Source: Pseudomonas grandcourensis (GTDB taxonomy: Bacteria > Pseudomonadota > Gammaproteobacteria > Pseudomonadales > Pseudomonadaceae). From it: a stretch of DNA of 64,000 bases. A program made the translations under genes and the position numbers. The notes under the pieces are model-generated. The model was not told where the DNA came from. It did no database searches and was given only the letters and a program-made list of their open reading frames with translations. Every line of letters starts with the position of its first letter. The first letter of the stretch is position 1. Positions 28,201-35,757 of this stretch are shown here, piece after piece. Where the stretch lies: positions 4,502,501 through 4,566,500 of the forward strand of contig NZ_CP150919.1 in assembly GCF_039909015.1 (NCBI RefSeq). The letters run 5' to 3'.

Positions 28201-29557
28201 CGTTAAACGTTCCATTCTGGAATTCTGCAATCACGCGGCCTCATACTCAGTCATGCTGCGCAAGCACTTCCGCTCTTACCAGGAGCTAATCGGATACTCC
28301 TCGGGCACGTTTTATGGGCACCAATTGCAGGCCATCAAAATCCGCGGCATCCCGGTCGACGAAGTCATCCGATTCGACATAGTCGATACGACAGACAAGA
28401 GAGTGACACGAGGTACCAATGAAGCGGAGGCGGAGTTCATTCTTGACCGCCTTCTTGAGCTGATCGAGGAGGAATCGCCACCGACCGTAGGCATTATCTC
28501 GCCCTTTCGTGAACAGCAGACCCTACTGTCGAAGAAGCTGTTTAATCACCCCCGCGGGGCAGACTTCGAACGTCTGTTGCGGTTGAAGGTTATGACCTTC
28601 GACAGCTGCCAGGGAGAGGAACGGCACATCATTTTCTACTCGATGGTAGCGACGGCTGATGAGGATGCGCTCAACTATATCTTCCCGGTTGAACTGAGTG
28701 ACGCAGAACAGGCAGTGGAGCAAAAACTCAAGGTACAGCGTCTTAACGTCGGCTTTAGCCGCGCTCAGGAAATGATTTGGTTTGTTCACTCCAAGCCACT
28801 CAATGAGTTTCGCGGCGCCATCGGACAAGCGCTTAACCACTATGCGAACATTCTTGAGAACGCCAATAGAATACCTTCTGCCGAACACACCGATCAGTCC
28901 AGCCCTATGGAAGCCAAGGTTCTGGAGTGGTTTCGCCAGACCAAGTTCTATCAGTCCAATATCGACGCCATCGATGTCTTTGCTCAGTTCGAGATCGGAA
29001 CTTATCTCAAGCAACTTGACCCGACCTACGAGCATCCAAAATGGCGCGTTGACTTTCTGGTGACGTACCAGTCGAGCAAGGGCCCCATCCAGATCGTGAT
29101 CGAGTACGACGGCTTCGATTACCATTTTGCCAAGGGCAAACACGTTCACGTGGGCAATCACGAACGCTACCTGAATGAGGCCGACGTGGAACGCCAGCTA
29201 ACGCTGGAGAGCTACGGTTATCGGTTCCTACGCATCAATCGTTTCAACTTGGGTGACGACCCTGTCGCTACTATTTCAGATCGTCTTTACCAGTTAGTGG
29301 AAATTGCCGTGGGTGAGCAGATTTCAGAAGCGGTCAACCATATTCAGTCTCAGGCTCAAGGCCTGGCAAACAAAGAGCTCAAACCGTGCTCGAAATGCGG
29401 CCAAATTAGGGAAAAGACGGATTATTACGATCCGGCACTAGGCGGCGGTGCTGGCGGTTTCGGCCGCGTGTGCATGATCTGCAAGGGCAGCAAGGCCAGT
29501 TCCCAGACTGGGAAAACAACACAAACCGGTTTTCGCAAAAGCCGTCGCTGGGGATAA
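25220..29557 (+). CDS. SF1 helicase fused to PD-(D/E)XK nuclease and zinc ribbon
   Basis: 1445 residues; AGGGGA lies before ATG 25220. Residues ~1-440 match nothing I know. The UPF1-like SF1 core follows: Walker A GPPGTGKSHT near 470, a coiled insert of some 300 residues, Walker B VVVIDEASQVS near 922, motif III LGDDKQFSN near 946, FDSCQGEERH near 1126 and motif VI LNVGFSRAQEM near 1173. Residues ~1250-1370 look like a Vsr/MTES_1575-type nuclease: MEAKVLEWF, WRVDFLV (Asp), IVIEYDGFDYHF (Glu-x-Asp), then YGYRFLRINRFNL. CSKCG near 1390 and CMIC near 1417 make a C-terminal zinc ribbon. The single-protein helicase-nuclease plan, the island setting and the divergent HNH gene point to phage or plasmid defence; this is inference. 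Confidence 0.85.
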   Translation: MEALGQQLRPVATRISQYFRDFLDSDFKRQQAPRRRIVLTTDTGFRSGMRTSPYPSLDRDLWNLLGRPSSEDLSLTIDPRRYTRPISDVLRKVIHEQVNAIPASSLQTVHTSVEELAAESYAKAIEDPELWVESVQNHLGSKVAEHIIKPLIAHLDGPLRNQAYWVMDSLFAAEKDLVDRVCGDLSRVLPELLAKLLATQDSAPLKEAIPQFLTLEGTRQALMVFFEGFVAADAYHEFRDLETYVATSDGMQLYLYIGAVKYGGNQYPLFFLPIEVQREEKGAGFKLKLLNQLYTNRKAIDFILQELAAGLERAWVSPIPERIHYIKPEQSIYEEARVLFQRVANALDLGGKISLSSSATDTSTIAVGLSSSLSLAAYERSDEALLNDYEEILEALKHGGSAVVELFEGIVGGVLRENPKSIAAAVETTWDALPMVDRMVFDSPIPLNEEQRKVLIAVRQPEGKIVVVSGPPGTGKSHTITAIAADCAFNQRSCLVLSDKTEALDVVYDKLSEAMSRVRHDRDFPNPILRLGQQAHNFRKLTSNQAVTQIGAYAKAMKANQPRLEEERKSRSENLKEQIKLTVATLGAIEMTSVQAMLKDETELAELAPSVLEVLKRASGAGLISELESITEHLTGVEQYLLEVFSEGDFNPQSLWNRTRRDALLAAFTQEHSDAPWDLFESMSSSQLRTLGGLLVSYGQLKMPLFGYLFRGAQVREVERQLNALPVSSPLQLKQRQAMLSNLVEAANKLRLKLQSEDLEDEFEGCYRLLTRGKTPKLNAGNAAKAMAILRRVDTKIVDVLLEQPKDDARLWPLSVRFLHGWLRTREAFASAPQYDYAGTKTQLERLNTSVMNAHVDTRLLSFMENYRSDARALAGVIANRQKFPEDKFTHVRESFPVIIASIREFGEYMPLAPDMFDVVVIDEASQVSVAQALPALLRAKKVVVLGDDKQFSNVKSANASIEQNDKYRNELKNYFTTHVSGAADALQRLSMFDVKRSILEFCNHAASYSVMLRKHFRSYQELIGYSSGTFYGHQLQAIKIRGIPVDEVIRFDIVDTTDKRVTRGTNEAEAEFILDRLLELIEEESPPTVGIISPFREQQTLLSKKLFNHPRGADFERLLRLKVMTFDSCQGEERHIIFYSMVATADEDALNYIFPVELSDAEQAVEQKLKVQRLNVGFSRAQEMIWFVHSKPLNEFRGAIGQALNHYANILENANRIPSAEHTDQSSPMEAKVLEWFRQTKFYQSNIDAIDVFAQFEIGTYLKQLDPTYEHPKWRVDFLVTYQSSKGPIQIVIEYDGFDYHFAKGKHVHVGNHERYLNEADVERQLTLESYGYRFLRINRFNLGDDPVATISDRLYQLVEIAVGEQISEAVNHIQSQAQGLANKELKPCSKCGQIREKTDYYDPALGGGAGGFGRVCMICKGSKASSQTGKTTQTGFRKSRRWG

Positions 29558-29633
29558 CGTCTACAGGGCGGCCACAAACGGCTGCCCTGCATTTACGTTG
29601 ATCGCTGGATGTTCCTTCTGATCGATAGAAATA

Positions 29634-29671
29634 GGTCGATTGCAACCCTTCTCAGCAGGCAGCAATCGGCC
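29634..29671. repeat. REP-like imperfect palindrome next to element end
   Basis: GGTCGATTGC ... GCAATCGGCC, one mismatch between 10-base arms, 18-base centre. A related sequence follows the truncated IS1182 end (from 24211) and a half site follows the intact one (from 37367). It looks like a dispersed intergenic repeat used as an insertion site. Confidence 0.6.
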
Positions 29672-29848
29672 GATTCTGTTGAGAAAGTCGGTCTTGGTTT
29701 CTATGGCCAAAAAGTAAGCGTTTGAGATTGAAATATTGAATTGTCGCGAAGACATTCGGACTCGGATTTCACATAGCAGCGTACTAAAAAGGTGCGTTCA
29801 CCGATCAGTCTCTGGCAATTTGAGAAAACCGACTTTTTCAACAGAAAC
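29672..29848. mobile_element. 177-base MITE with IS1182-type ends
   Basis: The ends GATTCTGTTGAGAAAGTCGGT (29672 on) and, inverted, GTTTCTGTTGAAAAAGTCGGT (29848 back) agree at 19 of 21 positions and match the GATTCTGTTGAAAAAGTCGG end of the intact element at 35758. There is no coding capacity inside. It is probably mobilised in trans by the IS1182-type transposase. Confidence 0.7.
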
Positions 29849-30316
29849 GTGTCTGAGACCACCGATATCGTTAGCGCAGTTGGTAGTGCAATCTCGGCAC
29901 TTGCGGCCGGCGTAGCTGCGGCCGGCGTCTGGTACGCACGACACTAGCTAAAGACCAGTCGTGAGATCGCGCAGCTGCAATTCGAAGACGCCTTGGGGAA
30001 GGAATATCGCGAATTGGCCGGTGAACTGTCGAAGAAAGCTTTAATGGGCGAGTGCTTAAACGACGACGAATATGAAGAGGCCTTCGACGAACTGTATCGA
30101 TATGTTGATCTGATCAACGAGCAAGTTTCGCTCCGAGCACGTGGACGCATTGTTTCGGATGTATGGCAAAGTTGGTTGGAGGAAATTGAAGCGAACTTGA
30201 ATCTACTGGTATTCGCGCAGGCGTGGACCGAGATCAAGAGTAGATCCAAGGGTTTGGAGGAGCTTCGCCGCCTTGAGCGAGAAAAGTTAAAGAGCGACCC
30301 AAAGTATTGGCGGTAA
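29849..30316 (+). pseudogene. Single-span membrane protein gene with in-frame amber codon
   Basis: From GTG 29849 the frame reads SETTDIVSAVGSAISALAAG, VAAAGVWYARH, then TAG at 29945-29947, then LKTSREIAQLQFEDALGKEY and on to the stop at 30316. Ignoring the TAG gives about 155 residues: one N-terminal transmembrane helix, then a charged cytoplasmic domain. The family is familiar from prophages and islands as a small membrane-anchored hypothetical, and its members usually have Gln or Ser at the TAG position. The start codon abuts the end of the MITE, so the native 5' end may have been replaced. The part after the TAG could restart at ATG-less GTG/TTG codons near 29993. Confidence 0.65.
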
Positions 30317-30454
30317 GCTCTGAACCGGGCATTTGAGTTACATCGGTACGACCGCCAGGCCGCTACAACATCTCGCCGTCATACCACGCGCCTACTCCGC
30401 CTTCCCCCGCACAATCCTTCTCGCCTTCATAACCCGCCAGCTAATTTGTGCCGT

Positions 30455-30658
30455 TCAATGGAGAACCCTGCGACTCTCTCCAGTCCTGATCCGATCAAGC
30501 GCCCGGTTTAACGCGTCCAAGGCATCGAGGAGAGCTTTCGCCTCGGCTTCCCGGCCATCCCCCCATAGGCGTTCAGCCATTTTGTTCAGAGCTTGGATAG
30601 AACGCTCAATTTCAGCAGCAGTCACTGCTGCTTTACTGTCCGTCAGCTTCTTCTTCAT
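30455..30658 (-). CDS. Small helical protein (paralogue set, member 3)
   Basis: 67 residues, no signal peptide or membrane span; rich in Ala, Leu, Glu and Arg, with a predicted long helix (IERSIQALNKMAERL, AKALLDALDALNRALDRI). It resembles the two ORFs upstream in its spacing of Ala/Leu residues but lacks their LNKP start. The ribosome site is weak. All three read leftward at intervals of about 70 bases or less. The function is unknown; at this length it could be chance. Confidence 0.45.
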   Translation of the reverse strand: MKKKLTDSKAAVTAAEIERSIQALNKMAERLWGDGREAEAKALLDALDALNRALDRIRTGESRRVLH

Positions 30659-30728
30659 TGAGTAACCGTTTGCAGGGCATTGCTTGTATTTCAGGATCTA
30701 GCGCGAATACGCCCGCCAGAACGCATGG

Positions 30729-30953
30729 CTATTCAGCCTTCCGGACAATCCTTCCCGCCTTCACCTCATCTGTGTAAGCAGTCAGCCGATCAGCTTGCTC
30801 ATGCAGCTTTTCGATCGTCTCCATTGCCTCCAGAAGCTCTGTATCCCCGCGCTGTTTTGCAAGCCTGAACATTTCCAGGGCAGCTTCTTCGAGGGAATAT
30901 GCAGCGGCTTTCAAGTCGCGGCGTAACTCTTGATTGGGTTTGTTAAGTGCCAT
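30729..30953 (-). CDS. Small helical protein (paralogue set, member 2)
   Basis: 74 residues with a strong AGGAGG seven bases before ATG 30953. It begins MALNKPNQELRRDLKAAAYS and ends in AGRIVRKAE. It aligns along its length with the next ORF upstream (LNKP-x-Q-(E/D)-L-x-RDL, AGxxV near the end), which supports a real paralogous pair. It is probably an all-helical cytoplasmic protein. I know no function. Confidence 0.65.
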   Translation of the reverse strand: MALNKPNQELRRDLKAAAYSLEEAALEMFRLAKQRGDTELLEAMETIEKLHEQADRLTAYTDEVKAGRIVRKAE

Positions 30954-30981
30954 GACAACCTCCTGCCAATCCCTTCCGCGA

Positions 30982-31233
30982 TCATTGGCAGTGGTCAGCC
31001 TTCGCCGGCGGGACTACCTGGCCTGCACCGATTTCTTTAATCCAGCCATCTAACCGATTCTCACCTTGCTGGAAGATTGTGATCATCCTTCGAAGCGCCT
31101 CAGCGTCTGGTCCATTACCTGCGTGGCTTAGCCGCTCGGCAATCCGAACTAACTCCACGGCCGACCACTTCAGATCAGAGGCGACACCCTGCAGATCGCG
31201 CTTCAGGTCCTGCACTGGTTTGTTGAGCCCCAT
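30982..31233 (-). CDS. Small helical protein (paralogue set, member 1)
   Basis: 83 residues from ATG 31233; GTG 31239 and ATG 31236 in the same frame are alternatives, and AAGGGG lies just before them. It begins MGLNKPVQDLKRDLQGVASD and ends with IGAGQVVPPAKADHCQ. It is the first of three tandem leftward ORFs and aligns with the second. The set may be one operon of duplicated helical proteins. Function unknown. Confidence 0.6.
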   Translation of the reverse strand: MGLNKPVQDLKRDLQGVASDLKWSAVELVRIAERLSHAGNGPDAEALRRMITIFQQGENRLDGWIKEIGAGQVVPPAKADHCQ

Positions 31234-31284
31234 CATCACCCCTTACAAGTCCCCACAACACTAATCCGATATTCAGCTGCGAAA

Positions 31285-31370
31285 TTGCACTCTACTTGAT
31301 CACCCGCTTGCATTCGACCTGACCAGTCATTTGCATTCGTTCTGACCACCGATTGCATCGGATTTGACCA
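31285..31370. repeat. Four 22-23 base direct repeats
   Basis: Units start at 31285 (degenerate), 31308, 31331 and 31353, with consensus TTGCATTCGxxCTGACCA. Arrays of this kind occur at the ends of IS21-type elements, where the transposase binds several sites, but no IS21 gene is present here. Nothing else is seen between 31240 and 31472. Confidence 0.6.
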
Positions 31371-31472
31371 GCACGCTTTGTAACCATGATCGGCAGAGAA
31401 CGGCCAGAAGGTCAGTAGCTCAAAACACTTAAAAACCACTGGTTGCTAAAGTAATCAGGATCCGAAAATAGC

Positions 31473-32372
31473 TCACTCGGTCGAAGGTACGGATGCTTTG
31501 CTGCCCAAGCGGATTAGTTCATTGGAGAAACACAGGCCGACGATGATCAGTGCCGCTCCCGCGTACAGGCTTTCGCGCGGTACTTCATTGAGCGCCACAA
31601 ACGCCAGCAGGGCGGCGAACAGCGGCTCGGTCAGTTCCAGCGCCTGCACTTGGGATGGCTTGAGATACTCGATGGCCTTGGTGGTGCAGAAGAAGCCCAG
31701 GATTGTCGGCAGCGCGGCCAGCGCCAGCAGCGCGGCGATCGCCAGCGGCGACAGCTCGCCGATCACGAAATCATCGGCCGCGGCCGGCATCAGCAGGTAC
31801 AGGCTGCCAAAGAACAACAATTGTCGGGTGAAGTGCAGTCCCCCCGACACGCCCATCCGCTTCATGGCAACCGAAAACGCCCCATAGCCGCAGCCGGCCA
31901 TGGAGGCTAGCGCAGCACCTTGCAGGGTAAAGCCCTGCTGCAGGTCGGCGCCGAAGATCACCGCGATCCCGGCGATAGCCAGTGCGGCGCCCACGGTCGC
32001 GTTCGCGGTGATGGCATCTTTGAGAAAAATGCGCCCCAGAATGATCGAGGAAATTGAGGCACTGGCCATCAGCACCACCACCACACCTGCCGCAGCGTAG
32101 TGTCGATAGGCGGACGTTTCGAAATGGAACAGCACAAAGATGCCAAGGAATGCGCAGATAGCCGCCTGAGTCCATTTGGTCGACGCCGCCGGGCGCTTGA
32201 GGACAAATAATAAGATCGAGAGCAGCACGCATCCCAGTACGGTCTTGATGACAGCGACACTGCTAGCGGTGAAACCATTACTCATGAGTACTTTGCTGAG
32301 TACACCGATCGTAGCGTTCAGTGCCGCAGCGGAGAGTGCAAATATGACGCCTTTGCTGAAAGTAGATTGCAT
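31473..32372 (-). CDS. EamA/DMT-superfamily membrane transporter
   Basis: About 299 residues from ATG 32372, preceded by AGGGAT; the frame is open to 32459 but those codons are not membrane-like. Ten hydrophobic segments in two repeated five-helix halves are seen, for example GVIFALSAAALNATIGVLSK and LAIAGIAVIF in the first half, and YLKPSQVQALELTEPLFAAL in the second, the EamA signature. It is an inner-membrane exporter of a small metabolite, often an amino acid or related compound. Substrate unknown. It reads toward the small helical ORFs. Confidence 0.9.
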   Translation of the reverse strand: MQSTFSKGVIFALSAAALNATIGVLSKVLMSNGFTASSVAVIKTVLGCVLLSILLFVLKRPAASTKWTQAAICAFLGIFVLFHFETSAYRHYAAAGVVVVLMASASISSIILGRIFLKDAITANATVGAALAIAGIAVIFGADLQQGFTLQGAALASMAGCGYGAFSVAMKRMGVSGGLHFTRQLLFFGSLYLLMPAAADDFVIGELSPLAIAALLALAALPTILGFFCTTKAIEYLKPSQVQALELTEPLFAALLAFVALNEVPRESLYAGAALIIVGLCFSNELIRLGSKASVPSTE

Positions 32373-32539
32373 TGATGACGATCCCTGTCGCTGAATTGTC
32401 GTTCGATAGAATGCCGCCCTACATCGACGGCGCAAAGTTTGAGGATACGAAGATCCCATCGACCCCAGTATTTATTGTGGCATAAGCTGGATCGTCCAGT
32501 AGGATGCCATTCGCCTTCTTGTCGCCGCCAAGGGAGAAG

Positions 32540-33619
32540 TCAGAGGGCCTGGCCCTTGGCTATGCAATTTGAGTTGACGAACATTGCAGTGTGCTGCAAA
32601 GACTGACGTATATCCGGTTTGGATATTCCATGCATATTGGCAAATTGCTCGACCGCCGCTGTATCAAAACGAGTGGTCTGGATAAAGTCCAAGGCTTCGG
32701 GTTTTGTATTCAAAAACCGCGCGACGGGAGGAATACTCAGTAGCAACTTCAACAATCGGAGTGAAATGTAATGCTTGGGAGACTTTAAGCCCAAAGGTTG
32801 TGCCACCTGTACCAGGAGTTCTCGCAAGTTCGGTGTTTGGTCATCAAGCGCCAGCAGTTCCTGGCCCACCATGGCAGGATCAAAAGCACAAACCGCCACC
32901 AGCTCAACCAGGTAATCCACGGTGACCAGTGGCAGCCAGTGCTCGGCGGTACCGGGCACTGCAGTCAGCTTTCTCTGCACAAGGTTTCGTATCAGCTCCA
33001 CCAGCGGCTGACCGTCAAGGATATGCCCAGTGCGGCTGTGGCCACAAACCGTCGCGGGGTGGACAACGGTAATCTCCCCGCCCTTGGTGGACATGACCTC
33101 CAGGGTCGCAAAATGCGCCTCCAGCTTGCTCCCCTCGTAACCACCGACATGTCGGTAGACGGCAGGCCAATTCGTCAGCTCCGGATAACGAGGATCAATT
33201 CCGATGCGTTGCAGATGTTCATGATTTTTCAGCATGTAGCCGCCGATCATCACTAGCCGGCTTTTTTGCTCAGCCGCCAACAGCGCCACGCGCTTTGCCC
33301 CTTCCACATTTACCGCACGAGAATGCTCCACTGAAAGCCCCCATGCGAAGTGGGCGCCCAGGTGGAATACGACGCTGGCGTGCCTTAGTACTTCTCGGTC
33401 AGCAAGACTCAGCCCGAGGTTGTCCCGTTCCAGATCGCCAGCTACGGCAAATACCCGGGTTGCACACCCTCCCAAATTGTCGACTTGCTCACGCAGTGCA
33501 GCTAGTCGCTCCGGGCGACGCATCAACACCCGAATGGTGTGACCTTTTGCACTCAGGTTCGCCACCAAATGTTGACCGATGAAACCGGTACCCCCCGTGA
33601 CAAAGCACTCCACGCTCAT
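32540..33619 (-). CDS. NAD(P)-dependent epimerase/dehydratase family protein
   Basis: 359-residue extended short-chain dehydrogenase. VTGGTGFIGQHLV is the nucleotide-binding loop; VVFHLGAHFAW follows; the catalytic Tyr-x3-Lys is GYEGSK. The C-terminal half is less typical and could match 3-beta-hydroxysteroid or dihydroflavonol reductase relatives. It is divergent from a MerR-family gene 74 bases away, and such pairs usually mean that the regulator controls the reductase. Substrate unknown. Confidence 0.88.
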   Translation of the reverse strand: MSVECFVTGGTGFIGQHLVANLSAKGHTIRVLMRRPERLAALREQVDNLGGCATRVFAVAGDLERDNLGLSLADREVLRHASVVFHLGAHFAWGLSVEHSRAVNVEGAKRVALLAAEQKSRLVMIGGYMLKNHEHLQRIGIDPRYPELTNWPAVYRHVGGYEGSKLEAHFATLEVMSTKGGEITVVHPATVCGHSRTGHILDGQPLVELIRNLVQRKLTAVPGTAEHWLPLVTVDYLVELVAVCAFDPAMVGQELLALDDQTPNLRELLVQVAQPLGLKSPKHYISLRLLKLLLSIPPVARFLNTKPEALDFIQTTRFDTAAVEQFANMHGISKPDIRQSLQHTAMFVNSNCIAKGQAL

Positions 33620-33652
33620 TTCCCTGTTCCTTGTTTAAGGTGAGGAACCAAG

Positions 33653-33682
33653 CGTAAACTATCAACCCAACTCTATGGTCAA
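33653..33682 (-). promoter_or_regulatory. MerR-type promoter candidate for the epimerase gene
   Basis: On the minus strand TTGACC (33682-33677) and TTTACG (33658-33653) are 18 bases apart, or 19 to TTACGC. Overlong -35/-10 spacing is the hallmark of promoters activated by MerR regulators through DNA untwisting, and a MerR gene starts 12 bases away on the other strand. Confidence 0.45.
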
Positions 33683-33693
33683 GCGGTGTTTTC

Positions 33694-34083
33694 ATGAAAA
33701 TCGGCGAACTCGAGGCCCGCAGCGGTGCCAGCCGCCATACGCTACGTTACTACGAACAAATCGGCCTGATCTCACCACAGCGGCGAACTAACAACTATCG
33801 CGATTACACAGCGCAAACTCTGCAGGATCTGGACTTTATCCAGCGCGCGCAAAGCATGGGGTTTTCCCTGGGGGAAATAGGCGAGATTCTGGATGCGCAA
33901 CGGAACAAGCTGATCGATTGTGCTGACGGCGCCAAGCTAATTGAAAAGAAGATGGCGGAAATCAAACAGAAAATCGCCAACCTCCAAAGTATTTATCGGT
34001 ATCTGGATGAAGAGCGTGCAAACCTCGAAGCCAGTGCTGCCAAACAACTTGAGCTTCAGCAGTTGAACAACTCTTCCAACTGA
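33694..34083 (+). CDS. MerR-family transcriptional regulator
   Basis: 129 residues. The N-terminal winged helix reads MKIGELEARSGASRHTLRYY, followed by EQIGLISPQR and the second helix RDYTAQTLQDLDFIQRAQSM. A long dimerisation helix follows (KLIEKKMAEIKQKIANLQSI). There is no cysteine pattern for metal sensing (only one Cys, in DCADGAK), so it is more like the small stress- or solvent-responsive members. Divergent from the epimerase gene, which it probably regulates. Confidence 0.9.
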   Translation: MKIGELEARSGASRHTLRYYEQIGLISPQRRTNNYRDYTAQTLQDLDFIQRAQSMGFSLGEIGEILDAQRNKLIDCADGAKLIEKKMAEIKQKIANLQSIYRYLDEERANLEASAAKQLELQQLNNSSN

Positions 34084-34119
34084 ACGGTCAGCATCTAGAG
34101 AGCGGAAGCTGCAGCCTGC

Positions 34120-34161
34120 TTCAAGTTTCAAGTTTCAAGTTTCAAGTTTCAAGTTTCAAGT
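34120..34161. repeat. Six tandem TTCAAGT heptamers
   Basis: Perfect 7-base units from 34120 to 34161, 37 bases after the MerR stop. Simple repeats like this vary in number by slippage. It is not inside a coding frame here. Confidence 0.9.
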
Positions 34162-34234
34162 CCCCTTATGCATTTTCTAAAGCCTTCTGGCCAGGCCCTG
34201 GACAGCAAACGTCCGCCCAACAGACCTTGCGTGG

Positions 34235-34290
34235 TTAAACGGGCGCCCATCTATGCGGCAGCAACTCGGTAATCTGTATCCGTCCGGCGG
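34235..34290 (-). pseudogene. IS66 TnpC extreme C-terminal remnant (1)
   Basis: The minus strand reads AGRIQITELLPHRWAPV and a stop at 34235. This matches the last residues of IS66-type transposases (xLLPHRWxPV) and aligns with the larger remnant at 35441. Only some 18 codons survive. It lies 104 bases past the end of the SDR gene, which reads toward it. Confidence 0.6.
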
Positions 34291-34393
34291 TGTCCTCTAG
34301 CCCGCCCTGAAAAGCTATGGTATCCGTCCTTTGGGCGAGTCGGCGAAACAGAGTGACTCGTCTTCTCACCTGCTACACCGGAGCACGCTAAAC

Positions 34394-35155
34394 CTAGGTC
34401 AGATTCAACCCGCCGTCTGAGAGGAGTATCTCGCCGGTTAAGTAGTCCGACTCGACCAGCATTACAACAGCTTTTGCGATGTCGTCTGGGCTAGCGGCCC
34501 TGCGCATAGGTGCACGAGTTCGCCACAACTCTTGAGCACCTGTCCACTCTGCGGTCAGAGGCGTGTCGACCAAGCCAGGCGCCACAGCGTTTACGCGAAT
34601 TTCTGGCCCCAGCGATACCGCGAGCAAGCGGGTCATGTGATTAAGCGCAGCTTTGCTTACCGCATAGGGAATCGATGCACCCTTAGGACGGATACCGGCA
34701 TGCGAACTGATGTTTACGACGCAACCTGCTCGACGGTCACGGGCGGCATCGCGTAATGCCGACTCGGCCAATGCGACTAGGTGGAACGGCGCCACGACAT
34801 TAACCTCGTTAAGTTCGTGCCACACCGTCGAGTTGGCCGAGGCAAGGTCGCAGTGCGGAATGACTCTGCTAATACCGGCGTTATTGACCAATACGTCGAG
34901 CTGCCCCCACGCGGCGATCGCCTCGTTAATAAGCCTGACCCTGTCAGCTTCGAAAGCAAGATCAGCTTGCACGTAAATAGCCTGCTTCATTTCGGCAACC
35001 ATTGCGCGTCCCGCATCCGCAGAATTTCGCGAATGGAGCACCACCGCATAGCCTGCACGGCTTAGTACACGTGCAATGGCTGCGCCGATACCGGAAGTGG
35101 ATCCTGTAACCAACGCGACGCGTAATACGTTATCGATTGTCGGATTGGGTTTCAT
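34394..35155 (-). CDS. Short-chain dehydrogenase/reductase (FabG-like)
   Basis: 253 residues, the classical SDR length. [20 protein letters not shown] is the cofactor loop, [11 protein letters not shown] the NNAG motif, and [12 protein letters not shown] the Tyr-x3-Lys catalytic pair, with Ser in VNISSHAG. It probably reduces a keto group or oxidises an alcohol with NAD(P); substrate unknown. It is flanked on both sides by IS66 transposase tails, so it may have been carried in as cargo. Confidence 0.9.
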   Translation of the reverse strand: MKPNPTIDNVLRVALVTGSTSGIGAAIARVLSRAGYAVVLHSRNSADAGRAMVAEMKQAIYVQADLAFEADRVRLINEAIAAWGQLDVLVNNAGISRVIPHCDLASANSTVWHELNEVNVVAPFHLVALAESALRDAARDRRAGCVVNISSHAGIRPKGASIPYAVSKAALNHMTRLLAVSLGPEIRVNAVAPGLVDTPLTAEWTGAQELWRTRAPMRRAASPDDIAKAVVMLVESDYLTGEILLSDGGLNLT

Positions 35156-35440
35156 ATGGATATCTCGAATTGGTTGCTAAAAAGCCATCACCGTAGCACC
35201 AAGCGGGCAACGTCGGCGTCTGGCGGTCACGATAGGCAGGTATCCATTTTCAAATCAGGTTGGCGCTTATTCTGCGGCGCAAAGCTACGCTTTTCATTGA
35301 GACGTCCGGCTGTACGTATTCTTGGACGACTTGGGCTTTAAAAGGTTTGGGGCAAGAAGTTCTCTGACGCATGGAAATCCTGGCGATAATGGCGAAGGTG
35401 TCCACGTACTTTTAAGTGAAAAACACCGCCTTTGTCACAG

Positions 35441-35674
35441 CTATCGGCTAGGTTTATGCGTCCGACACCACGCCTTGCGTGATGAAACCGGTTGCCACTT
35501 ATGCGGCAACAATTGATCGACTTCACTCACCCGCTGCGTCGGCAGGCGCGTGAGCACGCCCTTTAAATACGCATACGGTTCATGGATGTTAAGCCGTGCC
35601 GACTGGTTCAAACTGATAATCGCAGCCGCACCTTTGCCGCTACGTAAGGAGCCCGGGAATAGCCAGTTTGAAAG
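35441..35674 (-). pseudogene. IS66 TnpC C-terminal remnant (2)
   Basis: Minus-strand reading LSNWLFPGSLRSGKGAAAII, then SLNQSARLNIHEPYAYLKGV and LTRLPTQRVSEVDQLLPHKW matches the C-terminus of IS66-family TnpC. The catalytic DDE core is absent; the upstream 22 codons of the open frame are unrelated. From 35156 to 35440 I see no gene. Confidence 0.85.
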
Positions 35675-35757
35675 CCCAAAAAGCCCATGGCCGGATTTGA
35701 TTTCCCCATCAGTGAATTGCTCCGGATTTGCTAGACACATAATGTCTGCTTTGGGTT

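Noticed and set aside
34120..34161. Heptamer tract as CRISPR-like array
   Set aside because: No spacers; units are contiguous 7-mers. No CRISPR array or cas gene was seen anywhere.
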